Assembly (NCBI RefSeq): GCF_014191775.1
Contig: NZ_JACHXA010000003.1
Span: forward strand, 372,001-436,000
From: Limibacillus halophilus
Lineage (GTDB): Bacteria; Pseudomonadota; Alphaproteobacteria; Kiloniellales; CECT-8803
Reading direction: 5' to 3'
DNA length: 64,000 nucleotides
This document shows, piece by piece, positions 12,262 to 21,008 of this stretch. The notes beneath the pieces were generated by a model. It searched no databases, was not told the DNA's origin, and saw only the letters and a list, made by a program, of their open reading frames with translations. Position numbers and translations under genes: made by a program. Each line of letters starts with the position of its first letter. The first letter of the stretch is position 1.

Positions 12262-12897
12262 CTAAAGCTTCAGCATAGCCAACTTCGCGCCAAAACCGAT
12301 GAAGACGACACCGGTGATGCTCTTGAGCCACCGCTGGAACCTTTGGTTCCGGGTTGCGCCCGCCAAGCGCGCAAAAAGCATGATAATCAACGAGAACCAG
12401 ACCAAGTTCAGCAGCGAATGGATGAAAACGAGCGTGAAAGACGCACTCAAGGCGCCATCCATCCGCGAAATGAACTGTGGAAAGGCTGCGAGGTAAAACA
12501 TCGACACCTTTGGGTTCAATGCATTGGTCAAGAACCCCTCGGAATAGGCCTTAAGGAGCGTTCTGCGCCTTTTCGCAGGCGCGACGTCCCCGACGGCGGG
12601 TGCAACCCCACGCCATGCCTCCAGCAAGGCCTTTAAACCGATCCAGCACAGATAGGCTGCACCCAGCATTTTAACGATGAAGAATGCTTGCGCCGATTGA
12701 ACGAGAATAATTGAAATACCCAGGATCGACAGGGCACCGTGAAGATAGAAAGCCGACACAAATCCGGCAACGTTGGCGAAACCTGCCGCTTTTCCCGACG
12801 TGGGAACGGTCCTTGCGATCAAAACACCATTCGGTCCCGGCGACATCACCAGCAGTGCCGCAATGAAGGAGAAGCTCAGGACCGTTGCGAGATCCAT
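12262..12897 (-). CDS. LysE/RhtB-family amino-acid exporter
   Basis: The 211-residue protein has about six hydrophobic helices and the family's N-terminal signature MSPGPNGVLIA at residues 18-28, plus the conserved segment GFLTNALNPKVSMFYLAAFP near 120. LysE/RhtB proteins export amino acids such as lysine, threonine or homoserine lactone from the cytoplasm; the substrate here is unknown. The ATG overlaps the dnaA stop by one base (TAATG at 12899-12895), so it is translationally coupled to dnaA. Its position between dnaA and dnaN is unusual. Confidence 0.9.
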   Translation of the reverse strand: MDLATVLSFSFIAALLVMSPGPNGVLIARTVPTSGKAAGFANVAGFVSAFYLHGALSILGISIILVQSAQAFFIVKMLGAAYLCWIGLKALLEAWRGVAPAVGDVAPAKRRRTLLKAYSEGFLTNALNPKVSMFYLAAFPQFISRMDGALSASFTLVFIHSLLNLVWFSLIIMLFARLAGATRNQRFQRWLKSITGVVFIGFGAKLAMLKL

Positions 12898-14315
12898 TAG
12901 TTCTCCAGCATACGGCGCAACAGGTCGACTTCGTCGGCAAACCCGGCATCCAGACCCCGCAACTCATCGATCTTGCGCACCGCATGCATCACGGTGGTGT
13001 GGTCGCGGCCGCCAAATCGGCGACCGATCTCCGGCAATGACCGAGAGGTCAGCTGCTTGGAAAGGTACATGGCGACTTGACGCGGGCGCGCAACGGCGCG
13101 CGCGCGTCGCGCGGAAAGCATGTCGGCGTGGCGAATGTTGAAATGCTGCGCGACCTTGCGCTGTATCTCCTCGATCGTCAGGCGCCGTGCATTGGCGTGC
13201 AGCAGATCGTGCAACACTTCCTGCGCGGTCTCCAATGTCACCGGCCGCCCGACAAGCGTCGCGTGTGCGGTGATGCGGTTGAGCGCCCCTTCAAGCTCGC
13301 GCACGTTGGAGGTAATCTTGTGCGCCAGGAACTCCAAAACCTTCAAGCTGACATTGCACTTCATCTGTTCGGCCTTGGATTGGAGAATTCCAAGCCGCAG
13401 TTCATAGTTCGTCGAATCGATTTCCGCGACTAGGCCCCAACCCAACCGCGAACGCATGCGCTCCTCGACCCCTTCGAGGTTTGATGGGCTCTTGTCGGCC
13501 GACACCACGACCTGACGGCTCTGATCGACCAGCGCATTGAAGGTATGGAAAAACTCTTCCTGGGTGGACTCGCGACCACCGATAAACTGAACGTCGTCGA
13601 TCATCAAAACATCTACCGAACGGAACTGGTCCTTAAAGGCTACCGTATCCTTAGTGCGTAGCGCTCTGATGAACTGGTACATGAATTTTTCCGCAGACAA
13701 ATAGATAACCTTCTTCTGCGGACTGCGCTGGCGCACATGCCAAGCGATCGAGTGCATCAAGTGCGTTTTCCCGAGGCCAACGCCGCCGTAAAGAAACAAG
13801 GGATTGAAAGCGACGGATCCTGCCTCCGCAACGCGGCGCGCCGCCGCGTAGGCCAACTCGTTTGGCTGGCCGACGACGAAACTCTCGAAAGTCGAGCGCG
13901 GGTCCAAAGGTGCGGAAATATCGTCATAACCATCCCGCTTGGCTTCTGCTACCGGCGTGATATTGCCTTGCGCCAACGCATCTGCGTCATCATCCGCAGG
14001 TTCCTCATTGAATGCTTTGCCCGCACCAACAAGTGGCGCGCGCGTCGGGGAGGAACGGACGACGATCTCCACACCCTTAAGAGCGCCATCCTCGCTTGCC
14101 CACAGCGCCCGCAGACGATCCGAATAGTTGGAAATCACCCAGTCGCGCATGAAGCGGGTCGGTACGGCAAGGCGAACCTGCCCGTTGTTCAGTCCGACAA
14201 GCGTGAGAGGCTTAAGCCAACTCCGAAAAGCCGCCTCTCCTACTTCGTCGCGAAGCCGTCCTCGAACTTTGGCCCAGGCTTCGCTAACATCTCGTTCGCT
14301 TGCCGAATTACCCAT
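12897..14315 (-). CDS. dnaA: Chromosomal replication initiator DnaA
   Basis: The 472-residue protein has the four DnaA domains: an N-terminal oligomerisation domain (about 8-90, with AFRSWLKPLTLVGL), a variable linker rich in Asp (about 100-135), the AAA+ domain with Walker A GGVGLGKTH near 177 and Walker B DVLMIDDVQF near 238, and the C-terminal DNA-binding domain with GGRDHTTVMHAVRKI near 440. It melts the origin and recruits the helicase. The stop codon is shared with the start of the LysE gene. The leader contains a perfect inverted repeat at 14351-14368. I found no canonical DnaA box in the upstream gap, so the origin is probably elsewhere. Confidence 0.97.
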   Translation of the reverse strand: MGNSASERDVSEAWAKVRGRLRDEVGEAAFRSWLKPLTLVGLNNGQVRLAVPTRFMRDWVISNYSDRLRALWASEDGALKGVEIVVRSSPTRAPLVGAGKAFNEEPADDDADALAQGNITPVAEAKRDGYDDISAPLDPRSTFESFVVGQPNELAYAAARRVAEAGSVAFNPLFLYGGVGLGKTHLMHSIAWHVRQRSPQKKVIYLSAEKFMYQFIRALRTKDTVAFKDQFRSVDVLMIDDVQFIGGRESTQEEFFHTFNALVDQSRQVVVSADKSPSNLEGVEERMRSRLGWGLVAEIDSTNYELRLGILQSKAEQMKCNVSLKVLEFLAHKITSNVRELEGALNRITAHATLVGRPVTLETAQEVLHDLLHANARRLTIEEIQRKVAQHFNIRHADMLSARRARAVARPRQVAMYLSKQLTSRSLPEIGRRFGGRDHTTVMHAVRKIDELRGLDAGFADEVDLLRRMLEN

Positions 14316-14350
14316 TCCCCTTTTCTCCGCCCTCTCTTGCTCTCTCCGAC

Positions 14351-14368
14351 CGATCTCGAACGAGATCG
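14351..14368. promoter_or_regulatory. Perfect inverted repeat in the dnaA leader
   Basis: CGATCTCG and CGAGATCG flank a two-base AA centre, giving arms of eight bases 36-53 bases upstream of the dnaA ATG. The size and symmetry fit a dimeric repressor site or a short hairpin in the dnaA messenger. No binding protein can be named. Confidence 0.5.
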
Positions 14369-14719
14369 CCTCACCCCGCGCATCTAACTCTGCTACGAAA
14401 CCATCAGGACTAGCTCATCCGGAGAACAAAACCCTTCAACCAAAGGCGACAGAATATCGCCTCAGTTTACTTGCACTGTTTTGTTATTTTCCCAGGACTA
14501 TTGAAGTAGACCCGAAACACCTCACGACTAATACTCCCTGAGTTTTATTTTTTTCTTGTAATTCTAGTTTTTTATTTGCACCCGCCGAACGGGAAGTAAA
14601 GAGTACCGCCGCAGCAACGGTCATGCAATGAGACTGAATCCAGAACGCACGAATTTCTTCCATCAAAATTTATGGATTCGCAATCGGAGGCACCGCTCCA
14701 AGTCACCCGAGCCTCAGAC

Positions 14720-14754
14720 ATGCAAAAAGCCGCAACGGATATCCGTTGCGGCTT
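14720..14754 (-). terminator. Rho-independent terminator of rpsT
   Basis: Bases 14727-14754 form a perfect 28-base palindrome (arm AAGCCGCAACGGAT) and on the minus strand the stem is followed by a run of five T, 25 bases after the rpsT stop codon. Orientation and spacing fit termination of the rpsT messenger. Confidence 0.88.
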
Positions 14755-14778
14755 CAAGCCGTTAACCCAAGGCTGGGA

Positions 14779-15042
14779 TCAGCCGAGCGCCTTTACCCGA
14801 GCGGAAAGCCGCGAAAGCTTACGCGCCACCGTATTTTTTGGCATCACGCCGGCGCGCACGCCACGGTGCAGTTCCGGCTGCGCCTCGCGCAGTGCGGTTT
14901 GGGCGGCAGGCTTATCGCCGGACGCCAGAGCAACCTCGACCTTCTTCAGGAAGGTACGGATGCGATTCACACGCGTGCCATTGATCTCAGCGCGGCGCTC
15001 GTTTCTGCGGATCCGCTTTTGGGCGGATTTATGATGGGCCAT
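14779..15042 (-). CDS. rpsT: 30S ribosomal protein S20
   Basis: The 87-residue basic protein [18 protein letters not shown]... is a full-length S20, an rRNA-binding protein of the small subunit body. Residues K and R dominate the first helix, as in the family. It has its own near-consensus promoter at 15087-15115 and a strong terminator, so it is a single-gene transcript. The rpsT-dnaA neighbourhood is common in Alphaproteobacteria. Confidence 0.97.
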   Translation of the reverse strand: MAHHKSAQKRIRRNERRAEINGTRVNRIRTFLKKVEVALASGDKPAAQTALREAQPELHRGVRAGVMPKNTVARKLSRLSARVKALG

Positions 15043-15086
15043 GTCAGACGACCTTTTTAAGAATTCCGGTGTTCAGAAGGCCGGGG

Positions 15087-15115
15087 TTATAACCGCAGCC
15101 AGACCGGGCGTCAAG
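15087..15115 (-). promoter_or_regulatory. Sigma-70 promoter of rpsT
   Basis: On the minus strand CTTGAC (15115-15110) is followed by exactly 17 bases and TTATAA (15092-15087). The -35 box is a perfect alphaproteobacterial consensus. Transcription would begin near 15080, leaving a leader of about 38 bases before the rpsT ATG. Confidence 0.8.
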
Positions 15116-15165
15116 CGCCGGTGGCATGGAAAGTCCAGCAATTACTTCAGCGGCCTGATGCCTGC

Positions 15166-15942
15166 TCAACGATGCTTCCAGGACGGCTTCCGCTTTTCAG
15201 CGAAGGCATTCATCCCCTCCTTTTGATCTTCAGTCGAGAAAGTTGAGTGGAAGACCCGCCGCTCGAACAAGACCCCTTCGGCGAGAGATGTTTCATAAGC
15301 GCGGTTCACTGCTTCTTTGCACATCATGGTGATCGGGCGCGACATCCCGGCGATTTTCGCACCGATCCGCAACGCCTCATCCAACATTTCGGCATTCGGC
15401 AGCACCTTGGCGACGAGGCCGCTGCGCAGGGCCGTGTCCGCATCGATGAATTCGCCGGTCAGGTTCATGTACATTGACAAAGACTTGCCAACGAAGCGGG
15501 TCAACCGCTGGGTCCCGCCGGACCCTGGAATAGTGCCGATTGTGATCTCCGGTTGTCCGAACTTGGCGCTCTCGCTCGCTATGATCATGTCGCACATCAT
15601 AGCCAACTCGCAACCGCCGCCCAGGGCGAACCCTGATACTGCGGCGATGGTCGGCTTGCGGGTGGTGGCAAGGCGCCCCCACCCCTTGGTGATGAAATCC
15701 TGACCGTAAACGTCCATGTAGGTCCGGTCTTTCATCTCCTTGATATCCGCACCCGCGGCAAAAGCCTTCTCGGATCCGGTGACGACAATAGCGCCGATGT
15801 CGTCGTCTGCCTCGAAATCGTCCAATGCGTGAGCTAGTTCATCGATCAACGCGGCGCACAACGCATTGAGCGCCTGTGGGCGATTCAAGGTAATGAGGCC
15901 AACGCCTCCTTTTTTCTCAGCGATGATATTCTCGTAGGCCAT
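15166..15942 (-). CDS. Enoyl-CoA hydratase
   Basis: The 258-residue crotonase-fold protein hydrates trans-2-enoyl-CoA in fatty-acid beta-oxidation. The oxyanion-hole segment is AFAAGADIKEM near 60-70, and the second conserved block GGGCELAMMCDMIIASE near 108-124 and QPEITIGTIPGSGGTQRL near 128-145 carry the two catalytic glutamates expected of a true hydratase rather than an isomerase. The length is that of the short-chain mitochondrial-type ECHS1 family. It lies downstream of the mutM pair on the same strand and upstream of rpsT; no pathway partner is adjacent. Confidence 0.93.
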   Translation of the reverse strand: MAYENIIAEKKGGVGLITLNRPQALNALCAALIDELAHALDDFEADDDIGAIVVTGSEKAFAAGADIKEMKDRTYMDVYGQDFITKGWGRLATTRKPTIAAVSGFALGGGCELAMMCDMIIASESAKFGQPEITIGTIPGSGGTQRLTRFVGKSLSMYMNLTGEFIDADTALRSGLVAKVLPNAEMLDEALRIGAKIAGMSRPITMMCKEAVNRAYETSLAEGVLFERRVFHSTFSTEDQKEGMNAFAEKRKPSWKHR

Positions 15943-16012
15943 GGTCCTCAGACTCTCCTCATGGAAATAGTGGGCCGACGGTCGTGCAGGCGCCCTTCGC
16001 CGGAAGGCTGCA

Positions 16013-16393
16013 TTATCCTGGCTGCAGTGTAAATCCGACGACCAGATGGCCGCCCGACCGTTCGAAACTGATGCTCAACACCTCACCTTCCCGGTGGAAG
16101 GTATCTCGTCCTGCCGATCGCCACCCCAGCTGCGAAAGCGTTCTCTCGTAAAATCGCCGAACCTCCGCTTCCTCCAAATCGCCGATTGCGTGCGCTTCGA
16201 CAATGCGTCCTGACGGTTTGTCAAAGGCCATCCCTTGGCCCTGGATCTCCTCGAGGCCGCGCATCAGTGGAAGATCCTGGATATCGGACAGGAAGGCCTG
16301 TCCATCTTGAGCCAGACTCCCACCCGCCAGTAAGGCCGACAGGCAAACGGCGGCCAGGAAAATAGAGCGCAGGGTGCGGGACAAGCGGTTCAT
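16013..16393 (-). CDS. Small exported protein of unknown function
   Basis: The 126-residue protein starts with a clear signal peptide (positive n-region MNRLSRTLR, hydrophobic core IFLAAVCLSALLAGG, cleavage expected after SLAQ near residue 29). The mature part of about 97 residues has an RGLEEIQGQGMAFDKPSGRI segment followed by alternating strands and a C-terminal VVGFTLQPG. I do not recognise a named family. It starts 15 bases after the mutM stop and is probably co-transcribed with it; homologues next to mutM are common in related genomes as far as I recall. A periplasmic location is inferred from the signal peptide. Confidence 0.75.
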   Translation of the reverse strand: MNRLSRTLRSIFLAAVCLSALLAGGSLAQDGQAFLSDIQDLPLMRGLEEIQGQGMAFDKPSGRIVEAHAIGDLEEAEVRRFYERTLSQLGWRSAGRDTFHREGEVLSISFERSGGHLVVGFTLQPG

Positions 16394-16408
16394 AACCTTC
16401 TTCCTACC

Positions 16409-17263
16409 CTAGCGTTGGCGGGTGGGACAATAGAAAGTCGAACGGCCCGATTGTACGATTCGCCTAATACCGATCCCCGAGGCGTCACCCGACTCCCCAC
16501 AATCACAATCCGGACAGCGTTCGCCTTCTCGACCATAGACCGCCCAGGCGTGCTGAAAGTATCCCAATTCTCCATCCGCCTGAACATAGTCGCGTATTGA
16601 CGATCCGCCGGCTGCGATCGCACGGGTCAGCACATCCCGGATCGCTAGTGCCAGACGTTCGGCCCGCGCGCCCTGAACCGTATGGGCTGAGCGGCGTGGT
16701 GACAGGCCCGCATGGAAAAGCGCTTCCGAAACGTAGATGTTACCCAGCCCAGCGACCACACGCTGATCTAGCAGCGCCGCCTTTATCGGTGAGCGCCTGC
16801 CCTTCAATCCAGCCGCTAACACTGGACCGCTGAAAGCGTTGCCGAGAGGTTCCGGACCCAATGCCGCCAACAGCGGATGGCTGGTCAAGGCCGCCTCGTC
16901 CGGCAGAATATCCATGATCCCGAAACGTCGTGCGTCATTGAAACGCACCTGCAGGCCTGCCTCTGTCTCGAAGACCACATGATCGTGCTTGCCCAACGGT
17001 AAATCGGGATCATCGACCATAAGCATTCGCCCCGACATGCCCAGATGGCAGAGCAGATAGGCGCCGTCATCGAGCCTGAACAGAAGATACTTGGCGCGCC
17101 GCTCAATGGCCACCACGCGCCGGCCCTCTAGCCGCGCAACGAAATCGCTTGGCAGCGGGAACCGCAAATCAGGTCGGCGCTGCAGAACACGACGCAGGCG
17201 CTGACCTTCCATCAAGGGCGCCAGACCGCGGCGTACGGTTTCGACCTCAGGGAGTTCCGGCAT
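16409..17263 (-). CDS. mutM: Formamidopyrimidine-DNA glycosylase with atypical zinc finger
   Basis: The 284-residue protein excises oxidised purines such as 8-oxoguanine and cuts the abasic site. The catalytic N-terminus [13 protein letters not shown] (P2, E3) is intact, as are the void-filling region and the helix-two-turn-helix with the [12 protein letters not shown] motif near 175. The C-terminal zinc finger is odd: the first pair is C250 and C253, an extra C255 follows, the spacing to C279 is 25 residues instead of about 16, and the place of the fourth cysteine is R282 (codon CGC) in FYCPTRQR. The [12 protein letters not shown] hairpin is otherwise normal. Divergent from ubiE with an 83-base gap. 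Confidence 0.93.
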   Translation of the reverse strand: MPELPEVETVRRGLAPLMEGQRLRRVLQRRPDLRFPLPSDFVARLEGRRVVAIERRAKYLLFRLDDGAYLLCHLGMSGRMLMVDDPDLPLGKHDHVVFETEAGLQVRFNDARRFGIMDILPDEAALTSHPLLAALGPEPLGNAFSGPVLAAGLKGRRSPIKAALLDQRVVAGLGNIYVSEALFHAGLSPRRSAHTVQGARAERLALAIRDVLTRAIAAGGSSIRDYVQADGELGYFQHAWAVYGREGERCPDCDCGESGDASGIGIRRIVQSGRSTFYCPTRQR

Positions 17264-17346
17264 GACTAAAACACTACGACTCGTCTTCTAACCTCAGATG
17301 CGTTGGAGAGTAGCCTAAGCGCAGTCGGCGCGCTATCTTGCGCGCC

Positions 17347-18114
17347 ATGAAAGAACAAGCTCCTTCCGGCGATACGGCATCCTTCGGGTTTCGCGAAGTC
17401 GCCCGTGCAGAGAAAGCGCCCTTGGTCCAGGGCGTATTCCGTTCGGTTGCGGGTCGCTATGACTTGATGAACGACTTGATGTCGGGCGGCATTCACAGAT
17501 TGTGGAAGCGTGAGATGGTTGCCTGGCTGGACCCGAAACCAGGCATGGCGCACCTCGACGTTGCCGGTGGCACGGGAGACATCGCATTTCGCATCCTCAA
17601 GCAGGTCGGGCAGGACAAGGCCGGTCCCATGACGATTTGCGACCTGACCCCGGAGATGCTGGAGGTGGGCCGCAACCGAGCCATCGATCATGGCATTACA
17701 GGGGGCATCCGTTGGGTATGCGGCGATGCCCAAAGACTGCCGTTTCCAGACCGCAGCATGGCCGCCTATACCATTGCCTTTGGTCTGCGCAACGTGACCG
17801 ACATTGATCTTGCTCTGGCGGAAGCGCGGCGGGTACTCAAGCCCGGCGGCCGTTTCCTGTGCCTTGAGTTCAGTCACGTGGTCGTCCCGTTGCTTAGCCA
17901 GATATACGACCGCTTTTCCTTCTCGGTGCTGCCCTGGCTGGGCGAGAAAGTCGCCGATGACCGTGACTCCTATCAGTACCTTGTGGAATCGATCCGGCGT
18001 TTTCCGGACCAAGAGTCGCTTGTCGCCCGCATGGCTGCTGCCGGGCTCGGCGAATCCCGTTATCGCAATCTGACCGGTGGGATCGCAGCTTTGCATTCCG
18101 CCTGGCGCCTCTAA
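17347..18114 (+). CDS. ubiE: Ubiquinone/menaquinone C-methyltransferase UbiE
   Basis: The 255-residue class I SAM methyltransferase carries the UbiE signatures: FGFREVARAEKAPLVQGVF at the N-terminus, motif I LDVAGGTGDIAFR near 77, and GLRNVTDIDLALAEARRVLKPGG near 150. It methylates the benzoquinone ring in ubiquinone (and, where present, menaquinone) synthesis. A TTG three codons upstream is open, but the ATG at 17347 gives the family length. The gene is followed 16 bases later by ubiB, so the two form a ubiquinone operon divergent from mutM. Confidence 0.96.
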   Translation: MKEQAPSGDTASFGFREVARAEKAPLVQGVFRSVAGRYDLMNDLMSGGIHRLWKREMVAWLDPKPGMAHLDVAGGTGDIAFRILKQVGQDKAGPMTICDLTPEMLEVGRNRAIDHGITGGIRWVCGDAQRLPFPDRSMAAYTIAFGLRNVTDIDLALAEARRVLKPGGRFLCLEFSHVVVPLLSQIYDRFSFSVLPWLGEKVADDRDSYQYLVESIRRFPDQESLVARMAAAGLGESRYRNLTGGIAALHSAWRL

Positions 18115-18130
18115 GTCGGGACGGGAAGCG

Positions 18131-19654
18131 ATGCGGCGTAGCCTACGGTCCTTTTACCGGCTTTTCACCATCGCGCGCACCCTGGCGCGCCACGATGCGC
18201 TGGCTTTCGTTGAAGACCTGGGTATCGCGCCCGGCCTCTGCCGAACACTGCGGTTCTTTTCGCCGCGCCGCAAATCGGGACGTCCCGGGCAGAAACTGGC
18301 CTCGGCACTCACCGAACTAGGCCCCAGCTTCGTGAAGCTGGGTCAGTTTCTTTCCACGCGCGCCGATCTGCTGGGTGAGGAAGTCGCGCTCGACCTTGCC
18401 GAGCTACAGGACCACCTGCCGCCCTTCCCCAGCGACCAGGCCCGCCGCGTTATAGAACGGGAACTGGGGCAACCGGTTGCAACATTGTTCTCAGCGTTTT
18501 CCGAGGAGGCGGTATCCGCCGCCTCCATCGCCCAAGTGCATTTCGCCGTAACCAGCGAGGGCGAGGAAGTGGCGGTCAAAATTCTGCGCCCCCAAATTGA
18601 ACGGGCTTTTCGCCGGGATCTCGACCTCTTCTACTGGTTGGCAAACTTGTCCCTACGTGCGCAGCCGCGCCTAGCCCGCCTCAAGCCTGTGGATTTGGTA
18701 AGGCTTTTCGAGGAACAGGTGACCATGGAAATGGACCTGCGCCTGGAGGCTGCGGCAGCATCGGAGCTAGCGGAGAACTTTGAGCATGACCCGACCTATG
18801 TTGTCCCGCATGTGGATTGGGAACGGACCGCGCGCCGGGTGTTGACCACCACCCGCCTGTCCGGCATTCCGCTCGATGACCGCGAGGCCTTGCTGGCGGC
18901 AGGGCATGATCTCGAAGAAGTCCTGACCCGTGCGGCGGCAACCTTCTTCAATCAGGTTTTCCGTGATGGCTTCTTTCATGGCGACCAGCACCCGGGGAAT
19001 ATGTTCGTCGATTCCGACGGCAATATCGGCGCTGTCGATTTTGGCATCATGGGGCGCTTGGACCACGAAACCCGCATGGTGCTGGCGGATATGCTGTTGG
19101 CGGTACTGGCGAAGGACTACCGCCGCCTAGCTCAAGTGCAGGTCGATGCCGGTTTCCTGCCCGCCGGACGGCCGCTGGACTCCTATGTCCAGGCCTTGAG
19201 AAGCGTTTGCGAGCCGATCTTCGGCAAGCCTTTGGCCGAGATTTCCTTCGCCAACCTCCTGACCCAGTTGTTTCAACTCACGGAATCGTTCGAGCTGGAG
19301 GTACAGCCGCAACTGACCTTGCTTCAGAAGAACATGATGATGGCCGAGGGCGTCAGCCGCGTTCTCGACCCCCGACTCAACATCTGGTCCCTGGCCGAGC
19401 CGCTGATCGCCGATTGGGTGGCCCGCAACCGCGGCGCGCCGGCACGAGCCCGCGAGGGCCTACAAACACTGGAGGCGACCCTGCGACGCATCCCCCGTAT
19501 TGTGGAAAATCTGGAGCGCGCGACCAAGGAGCTGGCGAACGACGGCCTCCGGCTCGCCCCTCAGGACAGCCATCGAATGCGCTGGAGCGAAAAGGTAGCG
19601 CTTGCCGCTGCTTTCACCGCCGCCATTCTCGCTCTCTTCGCGCTGTTGGATTAG
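18131..19654 (+). CDS. ubiB: Ubiquinone biosynthesis accessory protein UbiB (ABC1/ADCK family)
   Basis: The 507-residue atypical kinase-like ATPase has the family KxGQ motif in SFVKLGQFLSTRADLL near 68-83, the alanine-rich nucleotide loop AVSAASIAQVHFA near 130, VAVKILRP for the catalytic lysine, the HPGN motif in GDQHPGNMFVD near 285, and the metal-binding VDFGIMG. A hydrophobic C-terminal helix (LAAAFTAAILALFALLD) anchors it in the inner membrane. UbiB helps extract or move ubiquinone intermediates. The frame is open into ubiE, but the ATG at 18131 follows GGGAAGCG and is preferred. A 139-base gap follows. Confidence 0.95.
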   Translation: MRRSLRSFYRLFTIARTLARHDALAFVEDLGIAPGLCRTLRFFSPRRKSGRPGQKLASALTELGPSFVKLGQFLSTRADLLGEEVALDLAELQDHLPPFPSDQARRVIERELGQPVATLFSAFSEEAVSAASIAQVHFAVTSEGEEVAVKILRPQIERAFRRDLDLFYWLANLSLRAQPRLARLKPVDLVRLFEEQVTMEMDLRLEAAAASELAENFEHDPTYVVPHVDWERTARRVLTTTRLSGIPLDDREALLAAGHDLEEVLTRAAATFFNQVFRDGFFHGDQHPGNMFVDSDGNIGAVDFGIMGRLDHETRMVLADMLLAVLAKDYRRLAQVQVDAGFLPAGRPLDSYVQALRSVCEPIFGKPLAEISFANLLTQLFQLTESFELEVQPQLTLLQKNMMMAEGVSRVLDPRLNIWSLAEPLIADWVARNRGAPARAREGLQTLEATLRRIPRIVENLERATKELANDGLRLAPQDSHRMRWSEKVALAAAFTAAILALFALLD

Positions 19655-19793
19655 ACGGTAAATTACTATCCTTCACTGTAGAAAACTTGCCGATACCGCA
19701 TTATTAAGCGTATTTTCCTGTAAATTCTGAATTCGGCGGTTGGAATAAAACCATCGGAGGATGATGTATACGGGGCAGACTCAAGGACTTTAG

Positions 19794-21008
19794 ATGCTTC
19801 AGGGCAAGCGCATACTCTTGATCGTGGCAGGTGGCATCGCCGCCTATAAGAGCCTGGACCTAGTGCGCCGCCTGCGGGAGCGAGGCTGCTCCGTTCGCGC
19901 TGTTCTCACAAAAGCGGGTGCAGAGTTCGTCACTCCCTTGTCCCTATCGGCGCTGACGGAGGACAAAGTCTATGGTGACCTTTTCTCGCTGACCGACGAA
20001 AAAGAGATGGGCCATATTCAGCTCAGCCGCGACGCAGATCTTGTGGTGGTCGCTCCGGCAACAGCCGATCTTCTGGCCAAGCTAGCCTGCGGCCTAGCCG
20101 ACGATCTCGCCTCCACAGCCCTTTTGGCGACCGACAAACCCGTATTGGCCGCACCCGCCATGAACGTGCGCATGTGGGACCATCCCGCCACCCAGCATAA
20201 CCTGCGAACCCTGAAAGAGCGTGGTGTGATCTTTGTGGGACCCAACGAAGGCGACATGGCCTGTGGTGAGTTCGGACCGGGACGTATGGCCGAACCCCTG
20301 GAGATTGTGGCGGCCATCGACACAGCACTTGGTGGCGAAGGTCCTTTGAGTGGTCTGACGGCGATCGTGACCAGCGGCCCGACCCACGAGGCTATCGACC
20401 CGGTACGCTACATCGCCAACCGCTCCTCAGGCCGCCAAGGGCACGCCATAGCCGCGGCGCTGGCCGGTTTAGGCGCCAACACGCTGCTCGTTACCGGCCC
20501 CGTCTCCCAGCCAGACCCTGCTGGCGTTCGCGTCGCCAAGGTCGAAACGGCGGAAGAGATGCTACGGGCCTGCCAGGAAGGCCTGCCCGCCGATATTTTG
20601 GTCTGCGCGGCGGCAGTCGCGGACTGGCGCGTTGCCAAGACGGCAGGGCAGAAGATCAAGAAAGAGGACGGCGGCAAATTGCCGGTGCTGTCACTCACTA
20701 CCAACCCGGATATTCTGGCCACTCTTTCCAAGCCGGGTCGCAAGCGCCCCCGCCTTGTAATTGGTTTTGCCGCCGAGACCGAAAATCTGGAGGCCAACGC
20801 CCGCAGTAAACGCGAGCGCAAGGGCTGTGACTGGATACTCGCCAACGACGTTTCGGATACCAATGGCATATTCGGCGGCGCGGAGAACGAGATCCTCGTG
20901 ATTGATACGGCCGGGCAGGAGTCTTGGCCTCGGATGGACAAACAGGCCGTGGCGCAACGCCTGGCGCAGCGCGTGGCCCAGCATTTTGCCAACAGGAAGA
21001 AGAGATGA
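19794..21008 (+). CDS. coaBC: Bifunctional phosphopantothenoylcysteine decarboxylase / phosphopantothenate-cysteine ligase
   Basis: The 404-residue fusion makes 4'-phosphopantetheine for coenzyme A. The N-terminal CoaC flavoprotein domain (about 1-180) has [13 protein letters not shown], the FMN-site [12 protein letters not shown] near 120 and the active-site cysteine in [13 protein letters not shown] near 155. The CoaB synthetase domain (about 190-400) begins with [20 protein letters not shown] and ends with lysine-rich KIKKEDGG and the ANDVSD motif. AAGGA precedes the ATG by about six bases. Its stop overlaps the start of dut as ATGA (21005-21008). Confidence 0.96.
   Translation: MLQGKRILLIVAGGIAAYKSLDLVRRLRERGCSVRAVLTKAGAEFVTPLSLSALTEDKVYGDLFSLTDEKEMGHIQLSRDADLVVVAPATADLLAKLACGLADDLASTALLATDKPVLAAPAMNVRMWDHPATQHNLRTLKERGVIFVGPNEGDMACGEFGPGRMAEPLEIVAAIDTALGGEGPLSGLTAIVTSGPTHEAIDPVRYIANRSSGRQGHAIAAALAGLGANTLLVTGPVSQPDPAGVRVAKVETAEEMLRACQEGLPADILVCAAAVADWRVAKTAGQKIKKEDGGKLPVLSLTTNPDILATLSKPGRKRPRLVIGFAAETENLEANARSKRERKGCDWILANDVSDTNGIFGGAENEILVIDTAGQESWPRMDKQAVAQRLAQRVAQHFANRKKR

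Larger units (their letters stand above)
14316..14778. other. dnaA-rpsT intergenic region, AT-rich, no DnaA boxes seen
   Basis: This 463-base gap holds the dnaA promoter region and the 3' end of the rpsT transcript. From about 14460 to 14580 it is markedly AT-rich with T-runs on the plus strand (around 14541-14575), unlike the GC-rich surroundings. I looked for TTATCCACA-like sites on both strands and found none better than TTATTTGCA (two mismatches), so I do not call an origin. Short open frames here (about 60 codons) have no recognisable product and no ribosome-binding site. Confidence 0.5.

Noticed and set aside
14541-14580. T-rich stretch near dnaA considered as an origin unwinding element
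   Set aside because: No DnaA boxes accompany it on either strand; AT-richness alone also fits a promoter region.
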